Shown: positions 21,283 to 29,837 of the stretch, piece by piece
Numbering within the stretch: position 1 is the stretch's first letter
Layout: each line of letters opens with the position of its first letter
Program-made: the position numbers and the translations under genes
DNA from: Ardenticatenaceae bacterium
GTDB lineage: Bacteria > Chloroflexota > Anaerolineae > Promineifilales > Promineifilaceae
Direction: 5' to 3'
Length of the DNA: 64,000 bases
NCBI GenBank assembly: GCA_020634435.1
Contig: JACKBS010000013.1
Coordinates: 62,001 to 126,000 of the forward strand
Notes under the pieces: model-generated
What the model saw: only the letters and a program-made list of their open reading frames with translations
Told to the model about the DNA's origin: nothing
Databases searched by the model: none

Positions 21283-21332
21283 AGATTACGCAGATTTAAC
21301 GAATCAAAAAATCTGTCTCATCTGCGTAATCT
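21283..21332. repeat. Palindromic intergenic element (AGATTACGCAGAT type)
   Basis: A 13-bp perfect inverted repeat, AGATTACGCAGAT at 21283-21295 and its complement at 21320-21332, with a 24-base spacer. It fills most of the gap between the nuclease and methyltransferase genes. The spacer also holds an extra ATCTG word next to the right arm. Confidence 0.75.
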
Positions 21333-21360
21333 GTTGATAAAAACCGGTCTGATTTTTGGA

Positions 21361-22191
21361 TTAGGGAAGTTCCGGGGTTAACAACTGTTCGTTGGGGGTG
21401 TCTGGCTCTTCGGTTTCATCGAGCTCGGGAACGGCCGTTCCGGCTCCCTGTCGCCCACAATAAATCTGGTAAGCACATTCGCGACACGCACTCCAGTCGT
21501 CGGTGAGCGGCCAGACGTTGGCGGCGATGGCTTGGTCTAATTGCGCCGCGATTTGCTGTAGTTCGGCCCAATTCGCCTGATGTTCGGTGGCGCTGCAGCC
21601 AATTGTGACGGGTGCGGTTGGCTCCTGCACGTACCAGTACGTCAGGCTGATTTGCTCGGCGGCCAGCGGCCCGACTTGGGGCCAGAAGGCGCTGCCGCCC
21701 TCGGCCAGCAGGGCCAGGTACAGGCGGGTTTGCCAGCGACTTTTTAGCTCGTCAGCGTCAGCGAGGTGGCCTGTTTTCCAGTCGAATACATGGGCAAACG
21801 GCCGTTCCTGTTCATCATTGCCTAACACGAGGAGGTCGAAACGGCCGTACAGCAGATGGTTCCCCAAGGGCACCGTCAGGCCGGTTTCGGGCAAAAACCG
21901 AGCATCGGTGGGCAGTTCTTGGATGGGCGAGTGGGTCGTAAATGCCTGCCACCATTGCCGTACGCGTTCATCAGGAATGGTCGAAGGGATGATTTTCATT
22001 CCCAGAAAGTGGCGCTCCACCAGCTGATGAAATTCCTGCCCATACTGCAAAATCTGCTCAGTGCGTTCGGGCAGCGGGCTGGTGGGCCAGGGCAAGCGGC
22101 GCAGGTAGCGCAGCTGGAAACGGTGCTGGCAGGCCAGGAAGTTGGCCAGCTTGTACTGGCTTAGGCTGAGGCGATTGTCCATAGATGTCAT
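21361..22191 (-). CDS. PD-(D/E)XK nuclease family protein with Fe-S type cysteines
   Basis: The core shows the Asp of GRFDLLVLG and the FDWKTG motif of the Cas4/RecB/AddB-like nuclease superfamily, followed by the QTRLYLALL helix of motif IV. One Cys near the N-terminus (FLACQHRFQ) and three near the C-terminus (ACRECAYQIYCGRQ) match the four-Cys iron-sulfur arrangement of AddB/Cas4-type nucleases. I chose the ATG at 22191; a second ATG is at 22182. A TTG further upstream (22206) lies inside a palindromic repeat and is unlikely to be used. Cellular role unknown: DNA repair or defence are both possible. No cas genes are nearby. Confidence 0.75.
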   Translation of the reverse strand: MTSMDNRLSLSQYKLANFLACQHRFQLRYLRRLPWPTSPLPERTEQILQYGQEFHQLVERHFLGMKIIPSTIPDERVRQWWQAFTTHSPIQELPTDARFLPETGLTVPLGNHLLYGRFDLLVLGNDEQERPFAHVFDWKTGHLADADELKSRWQTRLYLALLAEGGSAFWPQVGPLAAEQISLTYWYVQEPTAPVTIGCSATEHQANWAELQQIAAQLDQAIAANVWPLTDDWSACRECAYQIYCGRQGAGTAVPELDETEEPDTPNEQLLTPELP

Positions 22192-22248
22192 TGGGTAATT
22201 GAGCAACTGAGTAATTGGGTGTTTTCAATTGCCTAATTGCTCAATTAC
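22186..22248. repeat. Palindromic element, GAGTAATTGGGT family, copy 1
   Basis: GTAATTGAGCAA at 22195-22206 pairs perfectly with TTGCTCAATTAC at 22237-22248. The left arm carries the word GTAATTG twice. It overlaps the 5' end of the nuclease gene and abuts the stop of the CHAT gene. A second copy is at 29724-29781. Confidence 0.78.
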
Positions 22249-22251
22249 TTT

Positions 22252-23694
22252 TTAGGCCCAGATGTTGCCGTCTGGCGCGCGCATGAACAGCACGGGGATG
22301 CCCCAGTACGGACTTTCCAGGATGTTGAAGTCGAGGCCAATACGTGCTTCGGTAACGGCCGTATCCAGCGGTTTGCCCAGTGCCAGGAATTCATACAGGG
22401 TTTGCATAAACGGCCGTGCCGCTTGGTTGGGCAGATCGTATTGCATGGCTACAACGGCAGGCAGCCCGCCCCAAACGAGTTTGGGTGCCAGCCCCATAAA
22501 CGCCTGGGATGAGCTGGACTTCTCCGATTTATCCGAGGTGGCCCCCGATTGGCAGGCGCTGAGGATGATGAGCTTGGTGTCGTCTCCCTGGAACAGTCGC
22601 AGCATCCGGTCACCATCTAGCAGGACGTGGGCTTTACGGCCGTTGTCCAGCGCCAACGCTCCACCACCAGCAGGCAGCAGCGCCCCATGTCCAATAAAGT
22701 GAAAAATATGGGGTGGGTTTTGTCGCACTTTAGAAACCAATGTGTTCGGCGTGGCGTTCTCTAATTCATCAATCACGACCTTGCCAGACTCTACAAACTG
22801 TGCCAATGCGTCTTTTACCGCATCAATCTCGCTCTGTACGTCTAGCTTGTCTAAACTCTCTGGATTTGCCCAGGCCAGCAAAATCTTCACCGGGGACGGC
22901 ACAGAAATGGGGGAGGGTGCCCGGTTGGTGGGCATGTAGCGCACCAGCGGTGTATCGGCATTCAGCGACAAAAATGATTTGTCGTCCCGGCAATATTCCC
23001 AGGGAACCTGATAAAGTTCATTCGATTCTTCGTTGATGTTGATTCGCACCCGAATGCCATCCCGGCCCTTGGCGCGAGACACGTTCAAGGTTGTCGTGAA
23101 CAACTCTTGGATTGGGGCCGGGAATAAAAACTTGCGCAAGATTTCGCCCATGTCGTTGGCAAACTGCGGCTCAGAAATCTGCACATCACGTAGTGATCGG
23201 GCCAGATATTGGTATTCATCATCTTCAAACGGGAAAAGCTGCGGGGCTGCGGCTGAAGCTTCCCCATTGGGGGATTTGGCTTCGATGCGGTAGGTGTTTG
23301 AGGTGCCAGACGGCCGTATCGTAATATCAAAATCATCGTAAACCGTTTTGGGAGGTTCGGGCCTAGCCGGTTGCTCTTGTTTGGCACCGTTGCCCCCGAC
23401 CTCTTTTTCGGCAGGCCGATCAGGCTTTGTTAAATCAGCGGCTGGCCCACCAAACTGCGTCAGGTCAAAGCGTGGTCTCAAATTGTGTACAACCTGTAGC
23501 AGTTCCTGCGTGATGGCGTTGCGCCGGGCAAACTCTTGAAGCTCTTGCGCCTTGCGCCGGATCGTGTCTCCGGCAAGGTTTTCATACTGCAAATCGACCC
23601 CCGACTCAAACTTCAGCTCCATACAGAGGGTACGGATACCCTCCAGGTCAAAAGCTTCTTCGATGACTTGGTAAATGTGGCGATATTCAGACAT
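22252..23694 (-). CDS. Effector-associated domain + CHAT caspase-like protein
   Basis: The 480-residue protein has a small helical N-terminal domain (about 1-75, with LEGIRTLCMELKF and YENLAGDTIRRKAQEL). This resembles an effector-associated (death-like adaptor) domain, probably of the EAD7 type. The C-terminal CHAT peptidase domain (about 230-480) has catalytic His336 (FHFIGHGAL) and Cys381 (ILSACQSGATS), the caspase/separase-like dyad. In known conflict systems, EAD domains recruit such proteases through homotypic contacts with a sensor protein. No second EAD protein is visible nearby, so its partner may be elsewhere. Cytoplasmic; no signal peptide. The IS element sits about 90 bp upstream and may separate it from its native promoter. 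Confidence 0.82.
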   Translation of the reverse strand: MSEYRHIYQVIEEAFDLEGIRTLCMELKFESGVDLQYENLAGDTIRRKAQELQEFARRNAITQELLQVVHNLRPRFDLTQFGGPAADLTKPDRPAEKEVGGNGAKQEQPARPEPPKTVYDDFDITIRPSGTSNTYRIEAKSPNGEASAAAPQLFPFEDDEYQYLARSLRDVQISEPQFANDMGEILRKFLFPAPIQELFTTTLNVSRAKGRDGIRVRININEESNELYQVPWEYCRDDKSFLSLNADTPLVRYMPTNRAPSPISVPSPVKILLAWANPESLDKLDVQSEIDAVKDALAQFVESGKVVIDELENATPNTLVSKVRQNPPHIFHFIGHGALLPAGGGALALDNGRKAHVLLDGDRMLRLFQGDDTKLIILSACQSGATSDKSEKSSSSQAFMGLAPKLVWGGLPAVVAMQYDLPNQAARPFMQTLYEFLALGKPLDTAVTEARIGLDFNILESPYWGIPVLFMRAPDGNIWA

Positions 23695-23785
23695 GCAATT
23701 GCTCTCTTTCTTTCATTGGTGCACTTGGCGTGGATGCCTGCATCATACAAAGCTTAGGCTAGATGTCAAGCAGTTATTTTGACCG

Positions 23786-23808
23786 GGGTGCAATTAGTTT
23801 TGGTGTAA
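23786..23808. repeat. Left terminal inverted repeat of the IS
   Basis: Starts GGGTG, differs from the right end at the next two bases, then continues with ATTAGTTTTGGTGTAA. The transposase stop codon (TAA on the minus strand) falls inside it. The 9-bp target duplication TTTTGACCG precedes it. Confidence 0.9.
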
Positions 23809-25305
23809 GAGTGGCCCCCTATGTGGAAAAACCCAGCGGTTATTTTGCCAGGGCTGCTTTTTCCGTTTAGCCAGCTGTTCAGCTAAGGCAGTGAGACGTT
23901 GACAGTCTGCTTCTGTGAAGACCTCTGGCTGGGATGCCGTCGCCGTCTTCGGATTCTGCTTAGCTTGTTTGGGATATGTTTCCTGGCACACACGGGCCTG
24001 AATCTCCCGCCAACTGGTTTGCCACCGCCGGTTACACAAGGCCATACGCAGCGCCAACATCGGATTGAGATTGGCTTCGGCCCAACGCATCCCCGCCTGT
24101 TTCATCCGTTTCTGCATTACCACTTTGTGTCCGCTTTCCACAATCCCGGACCCAATGGGAATCTGCTGGCGACGAAAATGAGGGTAATCAATCATCGGCA
24201 ATCGTTTCTCCAGATAGCGAATAGCCAGTTCAATGCTCTCCGCCTCGGGATGGTCAAGGTGCTGCCGTTGCAAAATCGCAACTCAGCCAGGGTGCGCTGG
24301 GGTGGTTGGTGGCCTAACTGCCGCGACATCCGAGCATACCATTGGCTGAAAGTGTCTGTGTCTGACCCATAAATCGTCCGGCCCACGGTGGCCACATACG
24401 CTTGGGCATGGGCAAAGTCAATCACGCGAATGGCCCGTGGACAATGATAATCAAGAAATGACTGAATCCAGATTGCCCCATCCTGGACAGCCACAACCGT
24501 GCGGGCCTTGTCACCACCACGACGGTCCCATTCCACCAGCGCCTCTCGGCTAAACGCTTCCGCTGTGGCTACCCGAGAAAAATAGCTAATCTGTGCCGTT
24601 TGGGTTATTACTTTCTTCTGTTTGGCATCCCAACGAGAATCGAATTCGCCAAAGGCCACTGTCTTCACCTCGCGCCACTCGCCGTTGGTCAACTGCACCA
24701 TTGCCCCATCAGTACATATCACTATTTGCTCAGGCTGTGCCGTAGCCGTCATGCCATCTGTTTCTAACTGCGCTACTTTTTCCTCAATGAGCGTGTTGGC
24801 TACTTGCCCATGCCGCAGCGTCACCTGCCGTGTGCCGCTTTCGCTCACTGCGACTTTCCATAGAAGCACCAACTCCTCTTGTGCTTCGCCATAACTAAGG
24901 CGGCTGCCCAGTCGTGTGATGGCTTCCTGCACCTGCGGCGTGTATCTGCCTGGCAGCAAGCCCAGCACTTCATCCAGGGGGAAAAAACGTTGCCCCACAG
25001 TTGAGACAACGCCATTGCTGCCGGTTGAGTTGGATGGTTTGTCCCTCTTTGCTCTTGAGCTTCCGCTTGCGCTGCCCATTTTTGACCATTTGTTGGCCAC
25101 ACTGGGGACAGTCTGGCACTTTTTGTTCACCTATCTTTTCTTGAGCCAGTTCTTCTACCAGTTGCCTGCGCACCATAGCCAGTTCAGCCTCGACCGCCTC
25201 CTCGATCTCGGTCAGGGTTGCTTTGGGGTTGGCCTGATGCCATTGGCTCAACTTGCGGGCTAATTCATTGGGTACATCTTGTTGGGGGTCGGTTTTTTCC
25301 GTCAT
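23794..25305 (-). pseudogene. ISKra4-like transposase, two frame changes
   Basis: The N-terminal part (from ATG 25305) has a zinc ribbon, CPQCGQQ and CLNCGATFF. The middle part carries two DDE-type Asp motifs (VICTDGAMVQL and VAVQDGAIWI). The C-terminal part has the Glu motif IPIGSGIVESGHKVV followed by GMRWAEANLNPMLALR, as in ISKra4/UPF0236-related transposases. Reading must move +1 at a T6C5 run (about 24980-24992) and -1 at a T4 run (about 24268-24274) to keep the protein continuous. Either the gene is inactivated, one site is a programmed frameshift, or both are homopolymer sequencing errors. Confidence 0.82.
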
Positions 25306-25333
25306 GCCCCCTATTTTCCTCGCCCCCTTCCTT

Positions 25334-25356
25334 TTACACCAAAACTAATCTCACCC
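25334..25356. repeat. Right terminal inverted repeat of the IS
   Basis: Complement of the left end with two mismatched bases; followed directly by the second copy of TTTTGACCG at 25357-25365. Confidence 0.9.
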
Positions 25357-25397
25357 TTTTGACCGAACGCTGACAAAAGGTTCACGGATTATCGAAA

Positions 25398-26135
25398 TCA
25401 GTGCGTCAAAATTTTGCTCAGGAACAGCTTGGTGCGCTGGTGCTGTGGATTGTTGTACAGTTCTTCCGGCGAAGCAATTTCCACCACCTGGCCGCTGTCC
25501 ATAAATACCATCCGGTCGGCAGCAGCGCGGGCAAAACCCATTTCATGCGTTACCACGACCATCGTCATGCCCTCTTTAGCCAGGTCCAGCATGACATCCA
25601 GCACTTCCTTGATCATTTCCGGGTCCAGGGCGCTGGTGGGCTCGTCAAACAGCATGATTTTGGGATTCATGGCCAGCGAACGGGCAATGGCCACCCGCTG
25701 CTGCTGCCCGCCAGAAAGCTGGCGCGGGTAGGCGTTGGCCTTTTCTGGGATGCCCACGCGGGCCAACTGCTCCATGCCAATGCGCTCGGCTTCCGCTTTG
25801 TCGCGTTTGCGCACCAGCCGCTGGGCGATGGTTACATTTTCCAGAGCGGTGAGGTGGGGAAAAAGGTTGAACTGCTGGAACACCATGCCCACTTCGGCCC
25901 GCACTTCGTTGATGTTGGTCTTTTTATCTTCCAGGTGCAGCCCTTCGATGAAAATGCTGCCACTGGTGGGCGTTTCCAGGTGGTTGATGCAGCGCAGGAC
26001 GGTGCTTTTGCCAGAGCCGCTGGGGCCAATGATGATCACAACCTCGCCCTGGCGGATGGTCAAATCAACGCCTTTTACCGCTTCGACGTGGCCAAAATAT
26101 TTGTGTAGATTTTGGATGACAATCATATCGTTCAT
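25398..26135 (-). CDS. Polar amino-acid ABC transporter, ATP-binding protein (GlnQ-like)
   Basis: A 245-residue ABC ATPase with Walker A GPSGSGKST (37-45), Q-loop at Q87, signature LSGGQQQ (140-146) and Walker B MLFDEP (D164, E165). The sequence EVGMVFQQFNLFPHLTALEN is typical of the glutamine/histidine uptake subfamily. The ATG at 26135 lies four bases past the permease stop and is preceded by GGAGAACGG, so the two are translationally close. With the permease and the binding protein upstream it forms a complete importer. Confidence 0.93.
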   Translation of the reverse strand: MNDMIVIQNLHKYFGHVEAVKGVDLTIRQGEVVIIIGPSGSGKSTVLRCINHLETPTSGSIFIEGLHLEDKKTNINEVRAEVGMVFQQFNLFPHLTALENVTIAQRLVRKRDKAEAERIGMEQLARVGIPEKANAYPRQLSGGQQQRVAIARSLAMNPKIMLFDEPTSALDPEMIKEVLDVMLDLAKEGMTMVVVTHEMGFARAAADRMVFMDSGQVVEIASPEELYNNPQHQRTKLFLSKILTH

Positions 26136-26138
26136 GGT

Positions 26139-26951
26139 TTACCGTTCTCCAACACGCAGACGCCGTTCATACCAGCGCAGTAAGAGGCTAAGGGTGATAG
26201 TCATGGCCAGGTAGAGAAAGACGATGACCAGATACGCTTCAGGGAAGCGGAAGGTGCTACCCGCGTGCAGCCGAGAGCGCTGCGTTAGTTCGCGGACGGC
26301 CAGCACCGAGGCCAGCGAGGAATCTTTGAGCATGGCGATGAAGTCGTTGCCCAGGGCCGGGGAGATGTTGCGGATGGCCTGGGGCAGGATGATGTACTGC
26401 ATGGACTGCCGGGCTGTCATGCCCAAGGAGCGGGCGGCTTCCATTTGCCCTTTAGAGATGGATTCGATGCCGGCGCGGAAAATTTCGGCGAGGAAGGCAC
26501 CGTAAATGATGGCCAGAGCCAGGATGGCGCGCAGCTCGATGGAGACATCGCGGTTGTCGATGCCGATGCTGGCACTAACGGCGGGCACAATGACAAAAGC
26601 GAGGGTAAGGATGAGCACCAGGGTGGGGACGCCGCGAATAAATTCCACGTAGGTAATGGCGATGTTGCGAATGAGCCCGTTCTGGCTGATGCGGCCCAAT
26701 CCGGCCAGCAAGCCAAACACCAGTGCCAGGCCAAATCCGCCCAGGGTGAGATAAAGTGTGGTAGTGATGCCAGGGAAAATGAAGACAAACGCTTGATTGA
26801 CCTCTTCATCGGTGATGATGAGGTAGGTCATGACTCCGAGAAAGAGGAAGATGGCGACCAGCCACCAGGGGAAATCGCGCCAGGCGACAACAGATTCGTT
26901 GCGGGTGCGCGAGTCGGTTACGAGGGAAGGGGGGATTTCGGGTCCAGCCAT
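26139..26951 (-). CDS. Polar amino-acid ABC transporter permease (HisM/GlnP-like)
   Basis: The 270-residue membrane protein has about five or six hydrophobic helices and the EAA loop motif (AEIFRAGIESISKGQMEAAR) that contacts the ATPase. The next stretch, LGMTARQSMQYIILPQAIR, is characteristic of the HisMQ/GlnP family. The start at 26951 has a strong AGGAGAG site. It is the only permease in the cluster, so the transporter probably uses a homodimer. A hairpin terminator separates it from the binding-protein gene upstream, which would lower its expression relative to that gene. Confidence 0.92.
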   Translation of the reverse strand: MAGPEIPPSLVTDSRTRNESVVAWRDFPWWLVAIFLFLGVMTYLIITDEEVNQAFVFIFPGITTTLYLTLGGFGLALVFGLLAGLGRISQNGLIRNIAITYVEFIRGVPTLVLILTLAFVIVPAVSASIGIDNRDVSIELRAILALAIIYGAFLAEIFRAGIESISKGQMEAARSLGMTARQSMQYIILPQAIRNISPALGNDFIAMLKDSSLASVLAVRELTQRSRLHAGSTFRFPEAYLVIVFLYLAMTITLSLLLRWYERRLRVGER

Positions 26952-27016
26952 GTTTTTCTCTCCTGTAAATGAAACGGCCGTTTCCCGACAGCCGCCCTTG
27001 CTGTTTTGAAGTCGAT

Positions 27017-27058
27017 CAAAAGCAAAGAAGCGCCAGCTAAATGAATAACTGACGCTTC
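27017..27058 (-). terminator. Terminator/attenuator between binding protein and permease
   Basis: On the minus strand GAAGCG-T-CAG pairs with CTG-G-CGCTTC around a 12-base loop and is followed by TTTGCTTTT. It lies just after the binding-protein stop and before the permease, where partial termination would make the periplasmic component more abundant than the membrane parts. Confidence 0.62.
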
Positions 27059-27115
27059 TAATCTTAACTCGGTTGTGGCTGATTACAAACGAATCTTTTT
27101 GAAGTTAAACGGCCG

Positions 27116-28027
27116 TTACTCTTCAGGGAACAAATCGTCGTATGTAATGGTGAAGCTGGGGCCAAAATATTTCACATTGACCTCTTCCAGGAAGCCGCTT
27201 TTCGCCATCTCGCCCAAGGCAATATTTACTGGCTCAACCAGGTCACTGCCCTTGGGATAGATGAAGCCCAGCTGATCGCTGGACATGGATGGACCAACCA
27301 GCGTCAGTACGTCGGCATTTTCACCCATGTAGCCCTGGCCCGAAATTTCATCAATGATCACGGCGTCGATATCGCCCGCGATGAGTGCCTGCACGGCAAA
27401 GGGGAACTGCTCAAACGCCTGGATGCGATCTTCGGGCAGATATTGCAGTGCGGTTTCGTAATTGGTCGTACCCGTTTGGGTGCCCAGAACCAGTTCAGGG
27501 TTGTTGACGATGTCGTCGATGCTGGTGATGCGGTCTTCATCTTTACGCACCAGCAGACGTTGCTCGATGTTGATGTAGCCAGTGGAGAAGTCAACAATCT
27601 CGGCGCGGTCATCGGTGATGGTGATACCGTCGGCGGCGGCGTCGTACTGACCATCGGCCACAGCCTGGATCATGCCTTCCCAACCAGCCTCTACGTAGAC
27701 CGGGGTGCAGTTAATGGTGCTGCAAATCTCGTTCCATACTTCGTAGTCCCAGCCAGACGGTTCGCCGCTGATGGGGTCGATGTAGTTGAAGGGCAGGTAA
27801 GCATTTTCTACGGCGATGGTGACTTCACGGCCTTCCAGGTCGGGTAAACCGCTGGCTTCTTCGTCCATGGTTTCTTCGTCCATGGCGGCATCTTCCGTAG
27901 TGGCGTCATCGGTTGTGTCGCTGGCAGCGTCGTCGGCAGCTGGCTCATCGCCTCCGCCGCCACAGGCTACGACCATCATCGCAAGCAGGATCAAACCAAT
28001 TAACCAAAGTAAACGTTGATTTTTCAT
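27116..28027 (-). CDS. Amino-acid ABC transporter substrate-binding lipoprotein
   Basis: The start is the ATG at 28027, with AGGAGAG upstream; an in-frame extension to 28102 has no support. The 303-residue protein has a lipoprotein signal ending MMVVAC (lipidated Cys22), an acidic Asp/Glu/Ala-rich linker (about 25-60), then an SBP_bac_3 domain. That domain includes YLPFNYIDPISGEPSGWDYE, the VADGQYDAAADGITITDDR strand and VLGTQTGTTNYE, typical of polar amino-acid binding proteins. It acts outside the cytoplasmic membrane, delivering the ligand to the permease encoded next. The exact amino acid cannot be told from sequence alone. Confidence 0.93.
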   Translation of the reverse strand: MKNQRLLWLIGLILLAMMVVACGGGGDEPAADDAASDTTDDATTEDAAMDEETMDEEASGLPDLEGREVTIAVENAYLPFNYIDPISGEPSGWDYEVWNEICSTINCTPVYVEAGWEGMIQAVADGQYDAAADGITITDDRAEIVDFSTGYINIEQRLLVRKDEDRITSIDDIVNNPELVLGTQTGTTNYETALQYLPEDRIQAFEQFPFAVQALIAGDIDAVIIDEISGQGYMGENADVLTLVGPSMSSDQLGFIYPKGSDLVEPVNIALGEMAKSGFLEEVNVKYFGPSFTITYDDLFPEE

Positions 28028-28101
28028 GTGGATTTCTCTCCTTCCTTTCGGAAATAAATTAGTTTGCCAGACAAAGCTGGCGGCGTCTTTTGGGAGTCTC
28101 A

Positions 28102-28130
28102 ATTATGACATGGCTTGGTGAAATAGCCAA
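28102..28130 (-). promoter_or_regulatory. Sigma-70-type promoter for the amino-acid transporter
   Basis: On the minus strand TTGGCT (-35, 28125-28130) and CATAAT (-10, 28102-28107) are separated by exactly 17 bases and lie about 75 bases upstream of the binding-protein ATG. Confidence 0.5.
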
Positions 28131-28249
28131 TTTGGACGAATGCGGCCCGGTGCGCGGAAACGGCCGTTAGTCATTTTGGCCAGTTTCTCAACAAAATTGA
28201 GAAGATTACTTTGTTTTATTTGCCCAATGGACGGGGCCGACGGCCGTTT

Positions 28250-28441
28250 TCAGGAACCGCCAAACATTTGCATCAGGGCAATGGCGGCGACGATGAGGAA
28301 GATGGCCAGGCAGCCGATGCGCATCAGCGATGCGGTAAGTTTGAAGGCCATCCGGGCAAAAAAGAGACCGACCAGCAAAACGACGGCAATCACTGCTAGC
28401 CGGGTTAATTCGGCCGTTTCCATATTCAAAATTGTGTCCAT
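28250..28441 (-). CDS. Small membrane protein, 63 residues
   Basis: Short protein with two hydrophobic segments (about residues 14-30 and 40-58) and little else. The ATG at 28441 has GAGGT eight bases upstream, which supports real translation. It lies 54 bases downstream of the MFS transporter on the same strand, with no promoter seen between, and may be co-transcribed with it. I do not recognise a family; no function is assigned. Confidence 0.6.
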   Translation of the reverse strand: MDTILNMETAELTRLAVIAVVLLVGLFFARMAFKLTASLMRIGCLAIFLIVAAIALMQMFGGS

Positions 28442-28495
28442 AAAATACCTCGCTTTTTCTCCAACCGATCACCGTTTAGCGATGACCGCTTACCA

Positions 28496-29725
28496 TTACG
28501 CTTCCTGCCCCTCCCGAATCCATAGTGCCAAAATGAGCGTAGCAACGGCCGTAATGATAGCAGAGACCACGCCATTGCTGGAAAAACCGTAGCGGGTAAA
28601 CAAAAACGGACCCAGCCACGACCCGATCGCTCGCCCCAAAGCACCGGCGGCAATGATGCTAGACATCACCACGCTGCGTGCCGACGGCACAATCTCGGTC
28701 ATGAGGGGCACACCGCCCACCACGGTAATTTCAAACATGAGGAACAGGCCAAAGTAGGCGGCCAGGGCCGCCGTGAGATTGCCCGCTGTCAGCGGGATGA
28801 GCAGGCAGATGAGCGCGTTGAGCAGGCCTGTGGTGATGATGACGGGCCGCTTGCCAAAATGGTCCACCGACCAACCGGCAAACAGCTCGCCCATAATTTC
28901 AGCCCCGCCAATCACGCTGGCCGATGCGCCTAATGCCAGCAGGCTGAGGCCAAAACTCAGCTCCATCCAATCGCCAAATACCAGAAAGATAGTTTCGTTG
29001 CTGCCCATGTTGAGCACGTTGTAAATCATCGCCGCCCAAATGACGGGATGCTGGCGCACCACACGCCAGGCATCGGCCAGGCTGGCCCCTCGGCCCGGCG
29101 TAGTTTGTTTTGTCTTCGGCAAGAAGCGGACCAGAAATACGGCCGTAATCACCCCAAACAGCCCCAACCAAAAAAACGCTGCCGACCAGCCCTGCCGCTC
29201 GATGGCAATTCCTATCAGCGGCCCGCCCGCCAGAAGCGCCACGGCCCAAGATAGTTCGGTGACGGCCAGAGCTTTGCCGCGCTGCCGGTACGGCACCGTC
29301 TCACCCACGTACGCCTGCATCGCCGGGTCGTAAACGACTTTGGCCAGAGCTACAAAGATGAGCGCCACGCCGAGCAGCCAATAGCTGGGCCATAACCAGA
29401 CCAACAAGCAGCCTGCGCTAAAGAACATCATCGCGCCAAACAGCACGCTTTTGCGGCCAAACCGCTCCGACAACGGGCCAAACAGCGGGCTGATAAATCC
29501 AGACAGATTACGAATGGTGACGAGCCGGTAAACGGCCGTTACCGGCACATCCAGCTGGCGGGCAAACGCCGGGGCAAATGGGTACACCATGCGCAGGCCG
29601 GTGTTCAGGCACAGCCGTGCCAGCGAGATCAGCGCCAGTTGCCAATAAAGTCGGGTCGGTTTCGGGTCGGTCACGAGCGAAAGTGTAGCGGAAAATGGGG
29701 CGGGGCAACAAACTTTAGAGGTCAT
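28496..29725 (-). CDS. Major facilitator superfamily transporter
   Basis: A 409-residue protein with 12 hydrophobic segments. The MFS motif A between helices 2 and 3 is GPLSERFGRKSVLFG, and a related motif follows helix 8 (SVDHFGKRPV). The sequence resembles drug/metabolite efflux members rather than a characterised sugar carrier; the substrate is unknown. The start is uncertain: ATG at 29725, or an in-frame GTG 17 codons later that gives a more typical short N-terminus (VTDPKPTRLYWQ). The 5' end abuts a palindromic element at 29724-29781. Confidence 0.85.
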   Translation of the reverse strand: MTSKVCCPAPFSATLSLVTDPKPTRLYWQLALISLARLCLNTGLRMVYPFAPAFARQLDVPVTAVYRLVTIRNLSGFISPLFGPLSERFGRKSVLFGAMMFFSAGCLLVWLWPSYWLLGVALIFVALAKVVYDPAMQAYVGETVPYRQRGKALAVTELSWAVALLAGGPLIGIAIERQGWSAAFFWLGLFGVITAVFLVRFLPKTKQTTPGRGASLADAWRVVRQHPVIWAAMIYNVLNMGSNETIFLVFGDWMELSFGLSLLALGASASVIGGAEIMGELFAGWSVDHFGKRPVIITTGLLNALICLLIPLTAGNLTAALAAYFGLFLMFEITVVGGVPLMTEIVPSARSVVMSSIIAAGALGRAIGSWLGPFLFTRYGFSSNGVVSAIITAVATLILALWIREGQEA

Positions 29726-29781
29726 TGGGCAATTGAGTAATTGGGTTATTGAGCGGGCAAATGACCCAATTACTCAATTAC
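29724..29781. repeat. Palindromic element, GAGTAATTGGGT family, copy 2
   Basis: AATTGAGTAATTGGGT at 29731-29746 is perfectly complementary to 29764-29779, with a 17-base spacer that contains another TTATTGAG word. The arm consists of two near-tandem units. It lies between two divergent genes, and the same words occur in the copy at 22186-22248. Confidence 0.82.
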
Positions 29782-29837
29782 TTGATTACATTCCTTCGCC
29801 ATGCCGCCGCCTGAAATCAGTGTTACAATCCAGTCAT

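Larger units (their letters stand above)
23786..25356 (-). mobile_element. ISKra4-like insertion sequence, 1571 bp
   Basis: Both ends carry a 23-bp inverted repeat (23786-23808 and 25334-25356) that differs at two adjacent bases, and the outer ends begin GGG. Immediately outside is a perfect 9-bp direct repeat TTTTGACCG (23777-23785 and 25357-25365), the target-site duplication. The element carries one transposase reading region on the minus strand that is split over three frames. It contains no ACGGCCGT octamer, unlike the host DNA around it. Intact ends and duplication point to a recent insertion, in the spacer between the CHAT gene and the amino-acid transporter genes. Confidence 0.9.

Noticed and set aside
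24970..24990. In-frame UGA in the transposase as a selenocysteine codon, given the tRNA-Sec
   Set aside because: The protein continues in a different frame rather than through the UGA, no SECIS-like hairpin follows, and transposases are not selenoproteins.
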